Assembly (NCBI GenBank): GCA_943787465.1
Contig: CALSMN010000007.1
Location: 1 to 58,003 of the forward strand
DNA from: an uncultured Bacteroidia bacterium
Lineage (GTDB): Bacteria > Bacteroidota > Bacteroidia > NS11-12g > UBA9320
DNA length: 58,003 nucleotides
Direction: 5' to 3'
The translations under genes and the position numbers were made by a program. The notes beneath the pieces were generated by a model that saw nothing but the letters and a program-made list of their open reading frames with translations, did no database searches and was not told the DNA's origin. This document shows positions 46,101 to 54,644 of this stretch, in pieces; the stretch's first letter is position 1, and each line of letters starts with the position of its first letter.

Positions 46101-46479
46101 TGACGAAACAACATATCAGATTGGTCTGGAAGATATAGAAATCAAAACAGCAGATATTCCGGGTTGGCAAATCATCAGTGATCAAAAATATACAGTCGCT
46201 CTTGATCTAGAATTAACCACCGAGCTTAAAAATGAAGGTATTGCTCGAGAATTAGTCAACAAAATTCAAAACCTAAGAAAAGATAAGGACTTTCAAGTAA
46301 CAGATAAAATTCAGGTGAATTTACAACATCATCCATACATTATGGATGCAATTCAGGTTCATAAACAATATATTTGCGGAGAAGTTCTCGCACATGAAAT
46401 TACCATAAATGATACAATAGACTCCAAAGAGACCATTGATATTGACTCTAATTCAATCCTAATAAACTTAACAAAATAA
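43174..46479 (+). CDS. ileS: Isoleucyl-tRNA synthetase
   Basis: 1101 residues, a class I synthetase of the long form. The HIGH-type motif is GMPGIHHV (about 57-64) within FFEGPPSANGMPGIHHV; KMSKR lies in DKEGNKMSKRLGNTIDP. The editing (CP1) domain includes LAWTTTPWTLPSNTALGIG and GTGIVHLAPSFGSDDY. The anticodon-binding and C-terminal regions include RKAEGIKVRQPLQKA and a long C-terminal domain of the eukaryote-like IleRS2-type group, in which a Cys-rich C-terminal zinc domain is absent. It starts the ileS-dksA-lspA operon, with a 6-nt gap to the next gene. Confidence 0.97.
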   Translation: MSKVSSYPQYKQLNLPEIEKDILHYWKENTVFQKSIKNRINQENFVFFEGPPSANGMPGIHHVISRSIKDVFCRYKTLQGYRVQRKAGWDTHGLPVELQVEKKLGITKEDIGSKISVEDYNKACREDVLKYKDKWDELTEKIGYWVDLEDPYITYDNSYIESVWNLLKRLYDKGLLYKGHTIQPYSPAAGTGLSSHELNQPGTYKNVKDTTIVAQFQLSNPLSIGLDFNWGNTYCLAWTTTPWTLPSNTALGIGHKIDYSIIKTFNSYTFEKITVILASKLVGKYFPSKNEELQLTAYHAGDKNIPFEIVKEIKGSELVGQSYEQLMPYQQPEDGDAFKIIAANFVTTEDGTGIVHLAPSFGSDDYIAAKQNGIGSLTLVDREGKFTDGVGEFSGLYVKNYKEEDESAQGFMTTDVKIAIQLKTDNKAFKVEKYEHSYPHCWRTDKPILYYPLESWFIKTTAVKDQLIGLNKTINWKPASTGEGRFGNWLENLVDWNLSRSRYWGTPLPIWKTKDGEQAICIGSIEELKSEVQKAVNAGLMKENQISHDFDLHRPFIDDIILVSNNGEPMYRETDLIDVWFDSGAMPFAQHHYPFENKDAIESNHSYPADFIAEGVDQTRGWFFTLHAISVMLNNSVAYKNVVANGLVLDKEGNKMSKRLGNTIDPFMAVEKYGADAIRWYMLSNAAPWDNLKFDLDGVVETQRKFFGTLHNTYEFYALYANIDQFKNQHDLVPFKKRTELDRWILSKLNSLTKLVEEAMDDYEPTKATRAIQSFVIDDLSNWYVRLNRRRFWKGEISQDKIAAYQTLSTCLEQIAILMCSFSPFYADNLYQNLTFSKASVHLQDFPSVDSNLIDEELESQIAISQAITSLILRIRKAEGIKVRQPLQKAIVPALSETFAEQLKHVEQIIKSEVNIKEIEIIDKDSSVIKKSAKPNFKSLGKKAGKNMKALTAQIFSFDNDQIACLEQGQSIPIDIDETTYQIGLEDIEIKTADIPGWQIISDQKYTVALDLELTTELKNEGIARELVNKIQNLRKDKDFQVTDKIQVNLQHHPYIMDAIQVHKQYICGEVLAHEITINDTIDSKETIDIDSNSILINLTK

Positions 46480-46485
46480 CCAATT

Positions 46486-46866
46486 ATGAGTGAATCATTA
46501 AGATATAGCGACGCAGATTTAGCAGAATTCAAAGATCTTATTTTAAAAAAATTAGAATCAGCAAAAGAGGAGTACAATTACCTCCGAAAACAAATTCGAT
46601 CTGAAAATGAAAATGGAACTGATGACACAGCTAGTGCATATGTTGCCATTGATGATGGAAGTGCCTCTCAACAAAAAGAAAGTACCGGTCAATTAGCTGC
46701 TCGTCAACAAAAATTTATAGAAAATTTAGAAAATGCATTGGTTCGTATTGAGAATAAAACATATGGCATTTGCAGAGTAACTGGTAATTTAATCAGTCGT
46801 GAACGATTGAGAGCAGTTCCGCATACTACCCAAAGTATGGAAGCTAAAAAGAATCAATATCGTTAA
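46486..46866 (+). CDS. TraR/DksA-family transcriptional regulator
   Basis: 126 residues. An N-terminal coiled coil (about 8-75, with the acidic tip near NGTDDTAS) is followed by the C-terminal pseudo zinc finger YGICRVTGNLISRERLRAVPHTTQSMEAKKN. Only one of the four canonical Cys remains, so zinc is unlikely to be bound, which is common in Bacteroidota versions. The family binds RNA polymerase in the secondary channel and modulates initiation, often with ppGpp. Gene order ileS-dksA-lspA recurs in Bacteroidota, to my knowledge. Confidence 0.9.
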   Translation: MSESLRYSDADLAEFKDLILKKLESAKEEYNYLRKQIRSENENGTDDTASAYVAIDDGSASQQKESTGQLAARQQKFIENLENALVRIENKTYGICRVTGNLISRERLRAVPHTTQSMEAKKNQYR

Positions 46867-46867
46867 T

Positions 46868-47542
46868 TTGTCACATTTTTCTCTTTCTGAACAGTCAAAA
46901 AAACAAGTACTTTTTGCTCTAGTCACTGTACTATTTGTACTGGTTTTTGACCAATGGTTGAAATATTACATTAAAACCCACTTTACATTAGGTCAAACCG
47001 TAACACTTATTCCAGATTGGTTTCAATTGCATTTTACAGAAAATCCAGGGATGGCTTTTGGTTTGACCTTGGGAGGTAAATGGGGGAAAATTGCGCTTAC
47101 ACTTTTTAGAATAATTGCATCTGGTATCATTATATTGTACATTAAAAATCTTATACAAGAGGGAACAAAAACAATAACTATTGTTCTGATCTCCCTCATC
47201 TTAGCTGGTGCAATTGGCAACATTATTGATTCTTTGATATATGGATATTTTTTTGAAGAAAGTTCTTACCATAGAATCGCAAAATTTACAGCTCAAGGTA
47301 ACGGATATGCACCATTATTTATGGGAAAGGTTGTAGATATGTTGTACTTCCCGCTCATTGATACTTTTTGGCCTGATTGGATTCCATACATAGGTGGAAG
47401 TCGTTTTCAATTTTTTAGACCCGTATTTAACATAGCAGACGCTGCAATAAGTATTGGCGTATTTACCATTCTTATTTTCAGAAAATTTCTATTTCCTATA
47501 CAAGCAACTGATCAAGATAAAATAGAACCCTCCTCAGAATAA
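46868..47542 (+). CDS. lspA: Lipoprotein signal peptidase II
   Basis: 224 residues, longer than the usual 160 as expected for this phylum. Four transmembrane helices lie at about 14-30, 69-92, 99-122 and 190-208. The aspartyl catalytic pair is in GAIGNIIDSLIYG and FNIADAAISIG. The insertion ending in MGKVVDMLYFPLIDTFWP is the Bacteroidota-type segment. It removes signal peptides from lipid-modified prolipoproteins. The start codon is TTG directly after the dksA stop; no ATG precedes the first helix. It is likely the last gene of the operon. Confidence 0.93.
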   Translation: MSHFSLSEQSKKQVLFALVTVLFVLVFDQWLKYYIKTHFTLGQTVTLIPDWFQLHFTENPGMAFGLTLGGKWGKIALTLFRIIASGIIILYIKNLIQEGTKTITIVLISLILAGAIGNIIDSLIYGYFFEESSYHRIAKFTAQGNGYAPLFMGKVVDMLYFPLIDTFWPDWIPYIGGSRFQFFRPVFNIADAAISIGVFTILIFRKFLFPIQATDQDKIEPSSE

Positions 47543-47552
47543 TTCCCGTTTA

Positions 47553-47584
47553 AAGTCATTCTAGCTTGTAAAAAAGAATGACTT
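47553..47584 (+). terminator. Hairpin after lspA
   Basis: AAGTCATTCT / AGAATGACTT forms a perfect 10-bp stem with a 12-nt loop, 10 nt past the lspA stop. There is no strong T-run, so it is either a weak or a factor-dependent terminator. Confidence 0.5.
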
Positions 47585-47597
47585 ACCAACCTTTTCA

Positions 47598-47629
47598 TTT
47601 GGTTTTGCGTACATAAGGCTATAGCTTTG
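47598..47629 (+). promoter_or_regulatory. Promoter TTTG-N20-TAGCTTTG before the collapsed T9SS gene
   Basis: TTTG (47598-47601) and TAGCTTTG (47622-47629) fit the Bacteroidota consensus with 20-nt spacing. The ATG comes 10 nt later. The promoter survives although the gene behind it is a remnant. Confidence 0.55.
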
Positions 47630-47639
47630 TAAGTGCATT

Positions 47640-48060
47640 ATGAAAAAATACTCGCTTTTATACCCTAAATATTGGAATATCCTTTTTTTTGTATTCATCA
47701 CCAGTTGCTCTATATTCCATAATCAATTCTCTACCCACTCCAAAAAAGAACAACGCTTTCAAGAAGCTCTTCAACACGAATGGGATAAAACTCACGATCC
47801 AAAGCTCGGGTTTGTTCCTTCCAACCGATTGCAATCGGCAGTAGAATACTATAATGAAGTCAACCTTAGTAACCTAAAAACCAAAACTAGTCCTGCTTTT
47901 GCCGATATCGAGTGGAAGGAACGCGGACCCAATAATGTATCTCCTTGCAGAGACCAATCATGCATATAAATTGGATGTATCATCCTTAAGTCCAGGTATG
48001 TACATTGCAAGTATCCGTACTGGTGAAAAAAACTACTATCGTAGATTTATAAAACAATAA
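47640..48060 (+). pseudogene. Remnant of a large T9SS-secreted protein: N terminus joined to sorting tail, frame-broken
   Basis: The 5' frame (47640-47969, 109 codons) encodes a lipoprotein-like signal (FVFITSCS) and an N-terminal segment ending IEWKERGPNNV, the start typical of large Bacteroidota sialidase/VPS10-like T9SS proteins, where GGRTR usually follows. From about 47950 the +1 frame reads ETNHAYKLDVSSLSPGMYIA and ends ...YYRRFIKQ at the TAA 48058-48060, the last part of a type A sorting domain. So the middle of the protein and part of the tail have been deleted, with the junction at about 47938-47955 and a frame mismatch. The ribosome would reach a stop at 47969, giving a tail-less 109-residue product. 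Confidence 0.75.
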
Positions 48061-48166
48061 TCCCTAATCGATACATTATTCTATTAAAATTAATGATGAT
48101 ACGGAGATAACTATTCAAAAATGATAACTTTTTAAGAATAATGGTTTTCTAACACCTACAGTAGCA

Positions 48167-48174
48167 TATTTTTG
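48167..48174 (+). promoter_or_regulatory. -7 box TATTTTTG for sucC
   Basis: An exact TAnnTTTG match ending 10 nt before the sucC ATG. The 124-base gap before sucC otherwise shows nothing recognisable. Confidence 0.5.
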
Positions 48175-48184
48175 CAACTTCATT

Positions 48185-49375
48185 ATGAATATACACGAGT
48201 ATCAAGCAAAACAAATATTAAAATCCTATGGCGTTGCCATTCAAGAAGGAATTGTCATCGACAAAAAAGAAGATGCTTTAAAGGCTGGAGCTCAATTGCG
48301 TGCAGAAACTGGTACCGATTGGATGGTTGTAAAAGCTCAAATACATGCCGGTGGACGTGGAAAAGGAGGCGGAGTTAAATTAGCCAAAAATGATGCTGAA
48401 TTACAACAAGTTGTTGATGATATTTTAGGTATGACACTGGTAACACCGCAGACAAGCAAAGCTGGAAAATATGTCAGTAAGGTACTACTTGCACAAGACG
48501 TGTATTACCCGGGAGCCAACGAACCAGACGAATACTACATGAGTGTTTTACTTGACCGTACTACAGGTAAAAATGTAATTATTTATACAACAGAAGGTGG
48601 AATGGATATTGAGCAGGTTGCTCACGACACACCCGAAAAAATATATAAGGAGTTTATTGATCCAACTTTAGGATTACAGGCTTTTCAAGCCCGTAAAATT
48701 GCTTTTAACTTAGGGCTTAGCGGTAACGCTTTCAAAGAAATGGTCAAGTTTGTAAACGCTCTATATAATGCCTATGTCGGTATTGATGCTTCTTTGTTTG
48801 AAATTAATCCTGTACTGAAAACATCCGATGATAAAATCATAGCGGTAGATAGTAAAGTATCGCTAGATGATAATGCTTTGTACAGACATAAAGATTATGC
48901 AGAACTTCGTGATGAAAGTGAAGAAGACCCCACTGAAGTTGAAGCTAAAAAACATAACCTTAACTTTATCAAACTAGACGGAAATGTAGGCTGTATGGTT
49001 AATGGTGCTGGCTTAGCTATGGCAACCATGGATATAATCAAACTAAGCGGAGGAGAACCTGCGAACTTTCTGGATGTAGGTGGAGGAGCAAATGCTGAAA
49101 CTGTGGAAGCAGGATTCAGAATAATCCTTAAGGATCCCAATGTAAAGGCGATCTTAATCAATATTTTTGGTGGAATTGTGCGATGTGATCGAGTAGCTAA
49201 TGGTGTTGTAGAAGCATACAAATCCATTGGAGAGATTAACGTACCCATTATTGTTCGCTTACAAGGCACCAATGCTGAGGAAGCCAAAAAAATTATTGAT
49301 GAAAGCGGTCTACGTGTCGAATCCGCTATTGTTTTACAAGAAGCAGCAGATAAAGTTAAACAAGTACTAGCCTAA
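48185..49375 (+). CDS. sucC: Succinyl-CoA ligase (ADP/GDP-forming), beta subunit
   Basis: 396 residues. It carries out substrate-level phosphorylation in the TCA cycle. The ATP-grasp N-terminal half opens [22 protein letters not shown] and includes [20 protein letters not shown]; the C-terminal ligase half includes [33 protein letters not shown] and [17 protein letters not shown]. Length and motifs are normal. The alpha subunit gene sucD is not adjacent. A Sua5/YciO gene follows 6 nt after the stop, so the two may be co-transcribed. Confidence 0.97.
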   Translation: MNIHEYQAKQILKSYGVAIQEGIVIDKKEDALKAGAQLRAETGTDWMVVKAQIHAGGRGKGGGVKLAKNDAELQQVVDDILGMTLVTPQTSKAGKYVSKVLLAQDVYYPGANEPDEYYMSVLLDRTTGKNVIIYTTEGGMDIEQVAHDTPEKIYKEFIDPTLGLQAFQARKIAFNLGLSGNAFKEMVKFVNALYNAYVGIDASLFEINPVLKTSDDKIIAVDSKVSLDDNALYRHKDYAELRDESEEDPTEVEAKKHNLNFIKLDGNVGCMVNGAGLAMATMDIIKLSGGEPANFLDVGGGANAETVEAGFRIILKDPNVKAILINIFGGIVRCDRVANGVVEAYKSIGEINVPIIVRLQGTNAEEAKKIIDESGLRVESAIVLQEAADKVKQVLA

Positions 49376-49381
49376 AAAATT

Positions 49382-50002
49382 GTGGGCATTCTTTTAGAGA
49401 TTCGTCCTCATAACATCAATGAGCGTAGCATTCAGTCTATTGTAGACCATCTTCGAAAAGGACATCTAGCGATCATTCCAACAGATAGTATTTATGCAAT
49501 TGTAGGAGACTTAAATCACCGAGAGGTTCTAGAAAAAATATGCAAACAAATTGGTAAAAAGCCCAATCAAGCCAACTTATCTATTCTTTGTGCAAATTTG
49601 AGTAACTTATCCAAGTACACCTCTCCTATTCCCAATCCATTGTATAAGCTCATGAATCGATTACTGCCTGGACCATTCACTTTTATTCTCAAGGCCAATA
49701 CCAATATTCCGAAAATATTTCGTCAAAATAAAAAAACCATTGGTATACGTGTACCTGATAATACCATTTGTCAATCGCTCATCGCATCCTTAGGCAATCC
49801 TCTTGTATCAAGCTCAATACACGCTGAAGATGAAATCCAAGAATACTTAACCGAACCAGCTGAAATTTATGAAAAATGGCACCACTCCATTGCTATGATT
49901 GTAGATGGAGGAGCGGGTAAAAATATAGGAACCACCGTTATAGACGCGACCACAGATCATCCCGAAATTATTCGCGAAGGACTGGGTGTCGATCAACTAT
50001 AA
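49382..50002 (+). CDS. Sua5/YciO/YrdC-family protein (threonylcarbamoyl-AMP synthase-like)
   Basis: 206 residues with a GTG start. The YrdC-like fold shows the substrate-binding segment GHLAIIPTDSIYAIVGDL, the KPNQANLSILC segment, LLPGPFTFILKA and GIRVPDN..CQSLI..LGNPLVSSSIH, ending in GTTVIDATTDHPEIIREG. Sua5/YrdC enzymes make threonylcarbamoyl-AMP for tRNA t6A modification. The KPNQANLSILC stretch in place of K..R..P....V points to the YciO-like branch, whose activity is lower or uncertain. It is co-oriented with sucC. Confidence 0.85.
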   Translation: MGILLEIRPHNINERSIQSIVDHLRKGHLAIIPTDSIYAIVGDLNHREVLEKICKQIGKKPNQANLSILCANLSNLSKYTSPIPNPLYKLMNRLLPGPFTFILKANTNIPKIFRQNKKTIGIRVPDNTICQSLIASLGNPLVSSSIHAEDEIQEYLTEPAEIYEKWHHSIAMIVDGGAGKNIGTTVIDATTDHPEIIREGLGVDQL

Positions 50003-50064
50003 AATTGACCCTAATATTACATAAACCAAGCACTAAAATATTTTGTGTAACCTATCATTGCAGG

Positions 50065-50841
50065 ATGAAAATTTCTATTAAATCATTTGTGATCATAAGT
50101 ACTCTCCTAATTCTGATTCAATCATGTCAATTATGTGGTGGAGACGATGAACCCACTCCAAACCCTACAACTCTCACTATTCATGTCAAAAGCATGTATT
50201 ATTTTCAAGGTGAATTACAAGAAGATAAAGATGTTGAGGGTGCTGTTGTATACTTATATCCCAGTGAAGAAGATAGACTCAATAGTGTAAACCTAATTTC
50301 CAAAAAACTGACGAATGATCAGGGTAAAGTTGTATTTGTAGACCACATTCAGGAAAACATAACTTACAGTTATGATGTGTTCTATCAGGGGCATAGTGGT
50401 GAAAGTCTATACCCTCGAACAAATTGGGATGATAATACAACCCCAGATACCCCAATCATTGCTCACACCAATAACTATACGATGACTAACATATTTGGTC
50501 CATGGAACGGTCTTTCACCTACGTATGTTTTATCCTCAGTTTTGGGAAGATCATGGAAAGTAACCAGCATTACAGATGCCAATAATATAGAACGCATCAA
50601 TGAACCGAAGTATAGAAACTACATAGAAGAGTCCTATGCACTTTTTAAGAATAAGAATGCACGTAACAATGATTTTTTAACTCCTGATACATGGGAGTAT
50701 GATAATGATACGCATCGTCTACAAGTTTTTCTAGAGGGTAGTCCACAGACAGAATTGAACCTAATTCTTAAGGAAATTAATTTTGGTTATATCGTCGGCT
50801 GGGATCCGTACCATTTGGTTTATTTTCATCTTCGCTCCTAA
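50065..50841 (+). CDS. Uncharacterised lipoprotein
   Basis: 258 residues from ATG 50065; a 20-codon upstream extension would overlay the real signal peptide. The lipobox LILIQSC gives Cys at about 21, followed by the Cys-containing QLCGGDDEPTPNP linker. A beta-rich region TTLTIHVKSMYYFQGELQEDKDVEGAVVYLYPSEEDRLNSVNLISKKLTNDQGKVVFVDHIQENITYSYDVFYQG resembles an Ig-like/carboxypeptidase-regulatory fold. The C-terminal half (SVLGRSWKVTSITDANNIER...PDTWEYDNDTHRLQVF) resembles a lipocalin-like pattern. Function is unknown. A weak -7-like TATCATTG sits just before the ATG. Confidence 0.75.
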   Translation: MKISIKSFVIISTLLILIQSCQLCGGDDEPTPNPTTLTIHVKSMYYFQGELQEDKDVEGAVVYLYPSEEDRLNSVNLISKKLTNDQGKVVFVDHIQENITYSYDVFYQGHSGESLYPRTNWDDNTTPDTPIIAHTNNYTMTNIFGPWNGLSPTYVLSSVLGRSWKVTSITDANNIERINEPKYRNYIEESYALFKNKNARNNDFLTPDTWEYDNDTHRLQVFLEGSPQTELNLILKEINFGYIVGWDPYHLVYFHLRS

Positions 50842-50931
50842 AAAAAATAATAAAATTAAGGACATCTATTGTTCAACTGTAAATTTATTTTTAATAATAG
50901 AGTATTTTCAATAAAATACTTTAATTTGGAT

Positions 50932-50939
50932 TAGTTTTG
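50932..50939 (+). promoter_or_regulatory. -7 box TAGTTTTG for sulP
   Basis: An exact TAnnTTTG match 16 nt upstream of the transporter ATG; no -33 element is obvious. Confidence 0.45.
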
Positions 50940-50955
50940 ATATACCGTTAATTTT

Positions 50956-52488
50956 ATGAAATCATATTTTAAGAGTTTAAAATCCGATCTACCTGCAGGA
51001 ATTGTTGTTTTTTTAGTGGCTGTACCCCTATGTTTAGGTATCGCTGCAGTGAGTGGCGTAGAACCATTTTCTGGACTTATTGCTGGAATAGTAGGAGGTA
51101 TTGTAGTAGGATTGTTCAGTGGATCAAAATTAGGCGTGAGTGGACCTGCTGCTGGATTAGCTGTCATCGTATATGACTCCATTGAGGATATTAAAAATAC
51201 ACTTGCTAATGGTATTTCTAGTGATGCATTTCAAATGTTTTTACTAGCGGTAGTTCTTGCTGGTGTCTTCCAGATCATTTTGGGTTTTTTTAAGGGAGGG
51301 ATTATTGGATATTATTTTCCCTCTTCCGTGATTAATGGAATGTTGACAGGTATCGGTTTAACTATTTTCCTGAAAGAACTTCCCCATGTAATGGGATATG
51401 ATAAAGATATTGAGGGAGATTTTGAGTTTTTCCAAATGGATGGTGAAAATACATTTACAGAAATTATCAATGCCTTTGGCAATCCAGATATGGGTGCTAC
51501 GATAATTGCACTTGTTGGACTTACCATTTTGATTCTTTGGGAACAAAATTTTATTCGAAAACATTATATTTTCAATCTCATACAAGGTCCATTAGTAGCA
51601 ATAATTGCTGGCATTAGCCTGGTTATCGCATTCAAAGGAAGCGGATTTGAAATGATCGATGAACACCTAGTTAATGTTCCTGTAGCTAAAAATACAAATG
51701 AATTTATTGGTTTTTTTAATTTCCCAAACTTCTCAGCTATCCATAACGTGTTAATCTGGAAAACAGCCCTTGTAATTGCGATTGTGGCAAGTTTAGAAAC
51801 ACTTTTATGTGTTGAGGCTACTGATAAGCTAGATCCAGAAAAAAATGTAACCCCAACCAATCGTGAATTAAAAGCTCAGGGTTTGGGTAATCTTATATCT
51901 GGATTAATTGGAGGTATTCCAATCACGCAGGTTATTGTTCGAAGTTCAGCAAATATTCAAAGTGGTGGAAAATCAAAAATTTCAGCGGTGTTCCATGGTT
52001 TCTTAATCCTTGGATTTGTTAGCTTATTACCCGGTATTTTAAATCTCATTCCACGTGCTAGTTTAGCGGCTATTCTTCTTATTGTAGGGTATAAGCTTGC
52101 CAAACCTGCTACTTTTAAGAAAATGTGGAATGCTGGATTAAGTCAATTTTTACCGTTTATAATAACCATAGGTTTTATCATATTTAAAGATCTATTGTGG
52201 GGAGTAGGTATTGGGCTTGTAGTTGCCATATTCGAAATTCTATACATCAACTATAAAAAACCATATCACATGGATGTTAATGATGGAAATTATCTCATTG
52301 AATTGGCTGATGAAGTTAGCTTTTTAAATAAAGCACGGATACTTGAAACCCTTAATAAAATACCCAATGGATCTGTCGTAACTATTGATTCATCAAAATC
52401 AACGTACATCCACCCTGATGTTGAGGAAATTATTCAGGATTTTATGACGCATGCCTCTTATTCAGACATTGAGGTAATCAAAAAATAA
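50956..52488 (+). CDS. SulP-family anion transporter with STAS domain
   Basis: 510 residues. SLC26/SulP fold with the N-terminal DLPAGIVVFLVAVPLCLGIAAVSGV signature, about 12-14 transmembrane helices (about 15-425), the TNRELKAQGLGNLISGLIGGIPITQVIVRSSANIQSGGKSK segment conserved in the core, and a short C-terminal STAS-like domain (about 435-510, ISYxx... SVVTIDSSKSTYIHPDVEEIIQDF). Substrate may be bicarbonate, sulfate or another small anion; BicA-like and dicarboxylate members also exist. The gene is single and ends at a strong shared terminator. Confidence 0.9.
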   Translation: MKSYFKSLKSDLPAGIVVFLVAVPLCLGIAAVSGVEPFSGLIAGIVGGIVVGLFSGSKLGVSGPAAGLAVIVYDSIEDIKNTLANGISSDAFQMFLLAVVLAGVFQIILGFFKGGIIGYYFPSSVINGMLTGIGLTIFLKELPHVMGYDKDIEGDFEFFQMDGENTFTEIINAFGNPDMGATIIALVGLTILILWEQNFIRKHYIFNLIQGPLVAIIAGISLVIAFKGSGFEMIDEHLVNVPVAKNTNEFIGFFNFPNFSAIHNVLIWKTALVIAIVASLETLLCVEATDKLDPEKNVTPTNRELKAQGLGNLISGLIGGIPITQVIVRSSANIQSGGKSKISAVFHGFLILGFVSLLPGILNLIPRASLAAILLIVGYKLAKPATFKKMWNAGLSQFLPFIITIGFIIFKDLLWGVGIGLVVAIFEILYINYKKPYHMDVNDGNYLIELADEVSFLNKARILETLNKIPNGSVVTIDSSKSTYIHPDVEEIIQDFMTHASYSDIEVIKK

Positions 52489-52491
52489 AAA

Positions 52492-52515
52492 AAGCTCGGA
52501 TACTTAGCCGAGCTT
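52492..52515. terminator. Bidirectional intrinsic terminator
   Basis: AAGCTCGG - ATACTTAG - CCGAGCTT, an 8-bp GC-containing stem with 8-nt loop. It is flanked by an A-run on the left and nine Ts ending at 52522 on the right; it serves the convergent sulP and M13 peptidase genes. Confidence 0.9.
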
Positions 52516-52537
52516 TTTTTTGTACAAATAGATTTGC

Positions 52538-54565
52538 TTACCAAATGGCAATACGTGAGGTATCAGGCTTATACATATGACCTGACTCACAGGTACCAAA
52601 GGCTTCATAATACGGTTCAAAATTGACCAATGGGCCAAGTACTCTATATTCAGCAGGAGAGTGAACATCAGACTTCAAACGATTGACCATTTCTTCTTCC
52701 TTTATGTTGCCTTTCCAAACGTTAGCCCATCCTAAAAAGAATCGTTGCTGCCAAGTGAATCCATCAATATCTGCAGGCTTTCCATTTTTAAATTCTAACT
52801 GCAAAGCATTATAAGCTAATGTCACACCTCCTAAATCTGCGATATTCTCTCCCATAGTCATTTTACCATTCACATTCATCCCTTCTACAGGTGAGTATGA
52901 ATCATATTGTTCACCTAATTTCTGTGCTAATTGATCGAACTTAGCTCGATCCTCTTCAGTCCACCATGAATTTAAATTTCCATCCCAATCAAACTTACTA
53001 CCTTGATCATCAAATCCATGCGAAAATTCATGACCAATGACAGCTCCAATACCACCATAATTAATAGCATGGTCAAATGTTTTATGGAAAAATGGTGGCT
53101 GTAATATCCCAGCTGGAAAGACAATTTCATTATTACTTGAACTGTAATAAGCATTTACCATTTGTGGGGACATATGCCATTCTTTTTTATCAACGGGTTT
53201 ATCGAGTTTAGCTAACATTCTATTATATCCAAATTTCCTTACGCGTAAAATATTCTGTATGTAACTGTCAGACTTAATCGTCAATTTACTATAATCCTCC
53301 CACTCATCTGGATATCCTACTTTATAGGTAAAGGCATTTAATTTTTTGAGTGCCTTCATTTTTGTTTCATCGCTCATCCACGCTAATTCTTCAATACGAT
53401 CTCTATAAGCAGATCTCAAATTTTCTATCATATTGACCATGTATTGTTTGCTCTCCTCATCGAAATATGATTGGACAAACAGCTTTCCTAAAGGTTGACT
53501 TAATGAACCATCAACAACCGAAAATACACGCTCATTTCTAGGTTTCATTGTTTGAGTACCTCGAAGTTTTGAGCTGTAAAAAGAAAAATGCTCATTCACA
53601 ATTTCCTCATTAAGGTATGAAGCAAAAGAATGAATAGTATTCCATTTTAAGTAAGCTTTCCAGACGTCAACAGATTTATTCACCAGAAGTCCATCAAACG
53701 ATTCAAAAAATGAAGGTTGGCTCACAATAATTGTATCAAATGATCCAAAACCCCTATTATTCAAGATAGATTGCATGTCTAGAGTCGGTAATGAATTATC
53801 CCAGTCTACTAAATTTTTCTTATTGTATCTTCTGTTGGGGTCACGTTGTTCCAACCTACTCCAGCTTATTGTAGCCAACGAAGTTTCCACATCTAAAATT
53901 TGTTCACCCATTTGTTGATCCTCTCCAATAAAATTCATCATTCGATTGATATGTGACACGTATGCGGATCGAATATCTATAAATTTAGGGTTGTCTTGTA
54001 TATAAAAATCACGATCGGGAAGATTCAACCCAGATTGACTAGCATATACCACATTTGCTATACTATTTTTACTATCAGCAGATATATAAAAACCTAGAGG
54101 AGTATTAATACCTAGGGGAGCCAGTTTTCCGAATAATGTCTGAATATCTTGAACAGTAGAAGCCGCATCGATAGAGTTAATAATATCTTGTATTTCAGAT
54201 ACACCGCGCTTTTCGATTGATGCTACATCCATTCCTGAATTATAAAAATCACGAATCATCTGTTCATCAGACCCTAATTCTAGCGATTTTTTTTGAGAAA
54301 CTTCATCTACCAATTTCATCAATTTCTTACGATTTTCTTCATTCAAAATATTAAAAGCCATCCATCTACTTTCCGTCTCTGGAACAGGATTATTTAACCT
54401 CCAATTGCCTATTGCATAGGTATAAAAGTTGTCACACGGACTAGTAGTAGTGTCCATATAATGAATATCAAATGCAACTGGTTGATTCGTGCTTTGAGTT
54501 ACTTTATTTGAACAAGAAACCACATACAGGATGGATAATAAAATGATGATGTAACTATTTTTCAT
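52538..54565 (-). CDS. M13-family metallopeptidase (neprilysin/PepO-like) lipoprotein
   Basis: 675 residues. A lipoprotein signal ends at SILYVVSC. The M13 N-terminal domain begins DIHYMDTTTSPCDNFYTYAIGNW, and the catalytic domain has VIGHEFSHGFDDQGSKFD (HEXXH) and GENIADLGGVTLAY (the third Zn ligand Glu in ENIADLGG), followed by QRFFLGWANVWKGNIKEE and the family C terminus MYKPDTSRIAIW (the usual ending is RCxVW). M13 enzymes cut small peptides outside the inner membrane. A TATATTTG -7 box lies 19 nt before the ATG. Confidence 0.95.
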   Translation of the reverse strand: MKNSYIIILLSILYVVSCSNKVTQSTNQPVAFDIHYMDTTTSPCDNFYTYAIGNWRLNNPVPETESRWMAFNILNEENRKKLMKLVDEVSQKKSLELGSDEQMIRDFYNSGMDVASIEKRGVSEIQDIINSIDAASTVQDIQTLFGKLAPLGINTPLGFYISADSKNSIANVVYASQSGLNLPDRDFYIQDNPKFIDIRSAYVSHINRMMNFIGEDQQMGEQILDVETSLATISWSRLEQRDPNRRYNKKNLVDWDNSLPTLDMQSILNNRGFGSFDTIIVSQPSFFESFDGLLVNKSVDVWKAYLKWNTIHSFASYLNEEIVNEHFSFYSSKLRGTQTMKPRNERVFSVVDGSLSQPLGKLFVQSYFDEESKQYMVNMIENLRSAYRDRIEELAWMSDETKMKALKKLNAFTYKVGYPDEWEDYSKLTIKSDSYIQNILRVRKFGYNRMLAKLDKPVDKKEWHMSPQMVNAYYSSSNNEIVFPAGILQPPFFHKTFDHAINYGGIGAVIGHEFSHGFDDQGSKFDWDGNLNSWWTEEDRAKFDQLAQKLGEQYDSYSPVEGMNVNGKMTMGENIADLGGVTLAYNALQLEFKNGKPADIDGFTWQQRFFLGWANVWKGNIKEEEMVNRLKSDVHSPAEYRVLGPLVNFEPYYEAFGTCESGHMYKPDTSRIAIW

Positions 54566-54584
54566 ACGTATAAATTTAGGAATA

Positions 54585-54592
54585 CAAATATA
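54585..54592 (-). promoter_or_regulatory. -7 box TATATTTG for the M13 peptidase
   Basis: The minus-strand TAnnTTTG match ends 19 nt before the peptidase ATG. Confidence 0.4.
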
Positions 54593-54644
54593 TTAGAAGA
54601 ACCTCCTTGTGAAGGGAAATTTAGAAAATACGTAATTTTTTGTT

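Noticed and set aside
47640-47969. Intact 109-residue lipoprotein gene
   Set aside because: The sorting-tail residues continue in the +1 frame right after the stop region, so this is a deletion remnant, not a complete gene.
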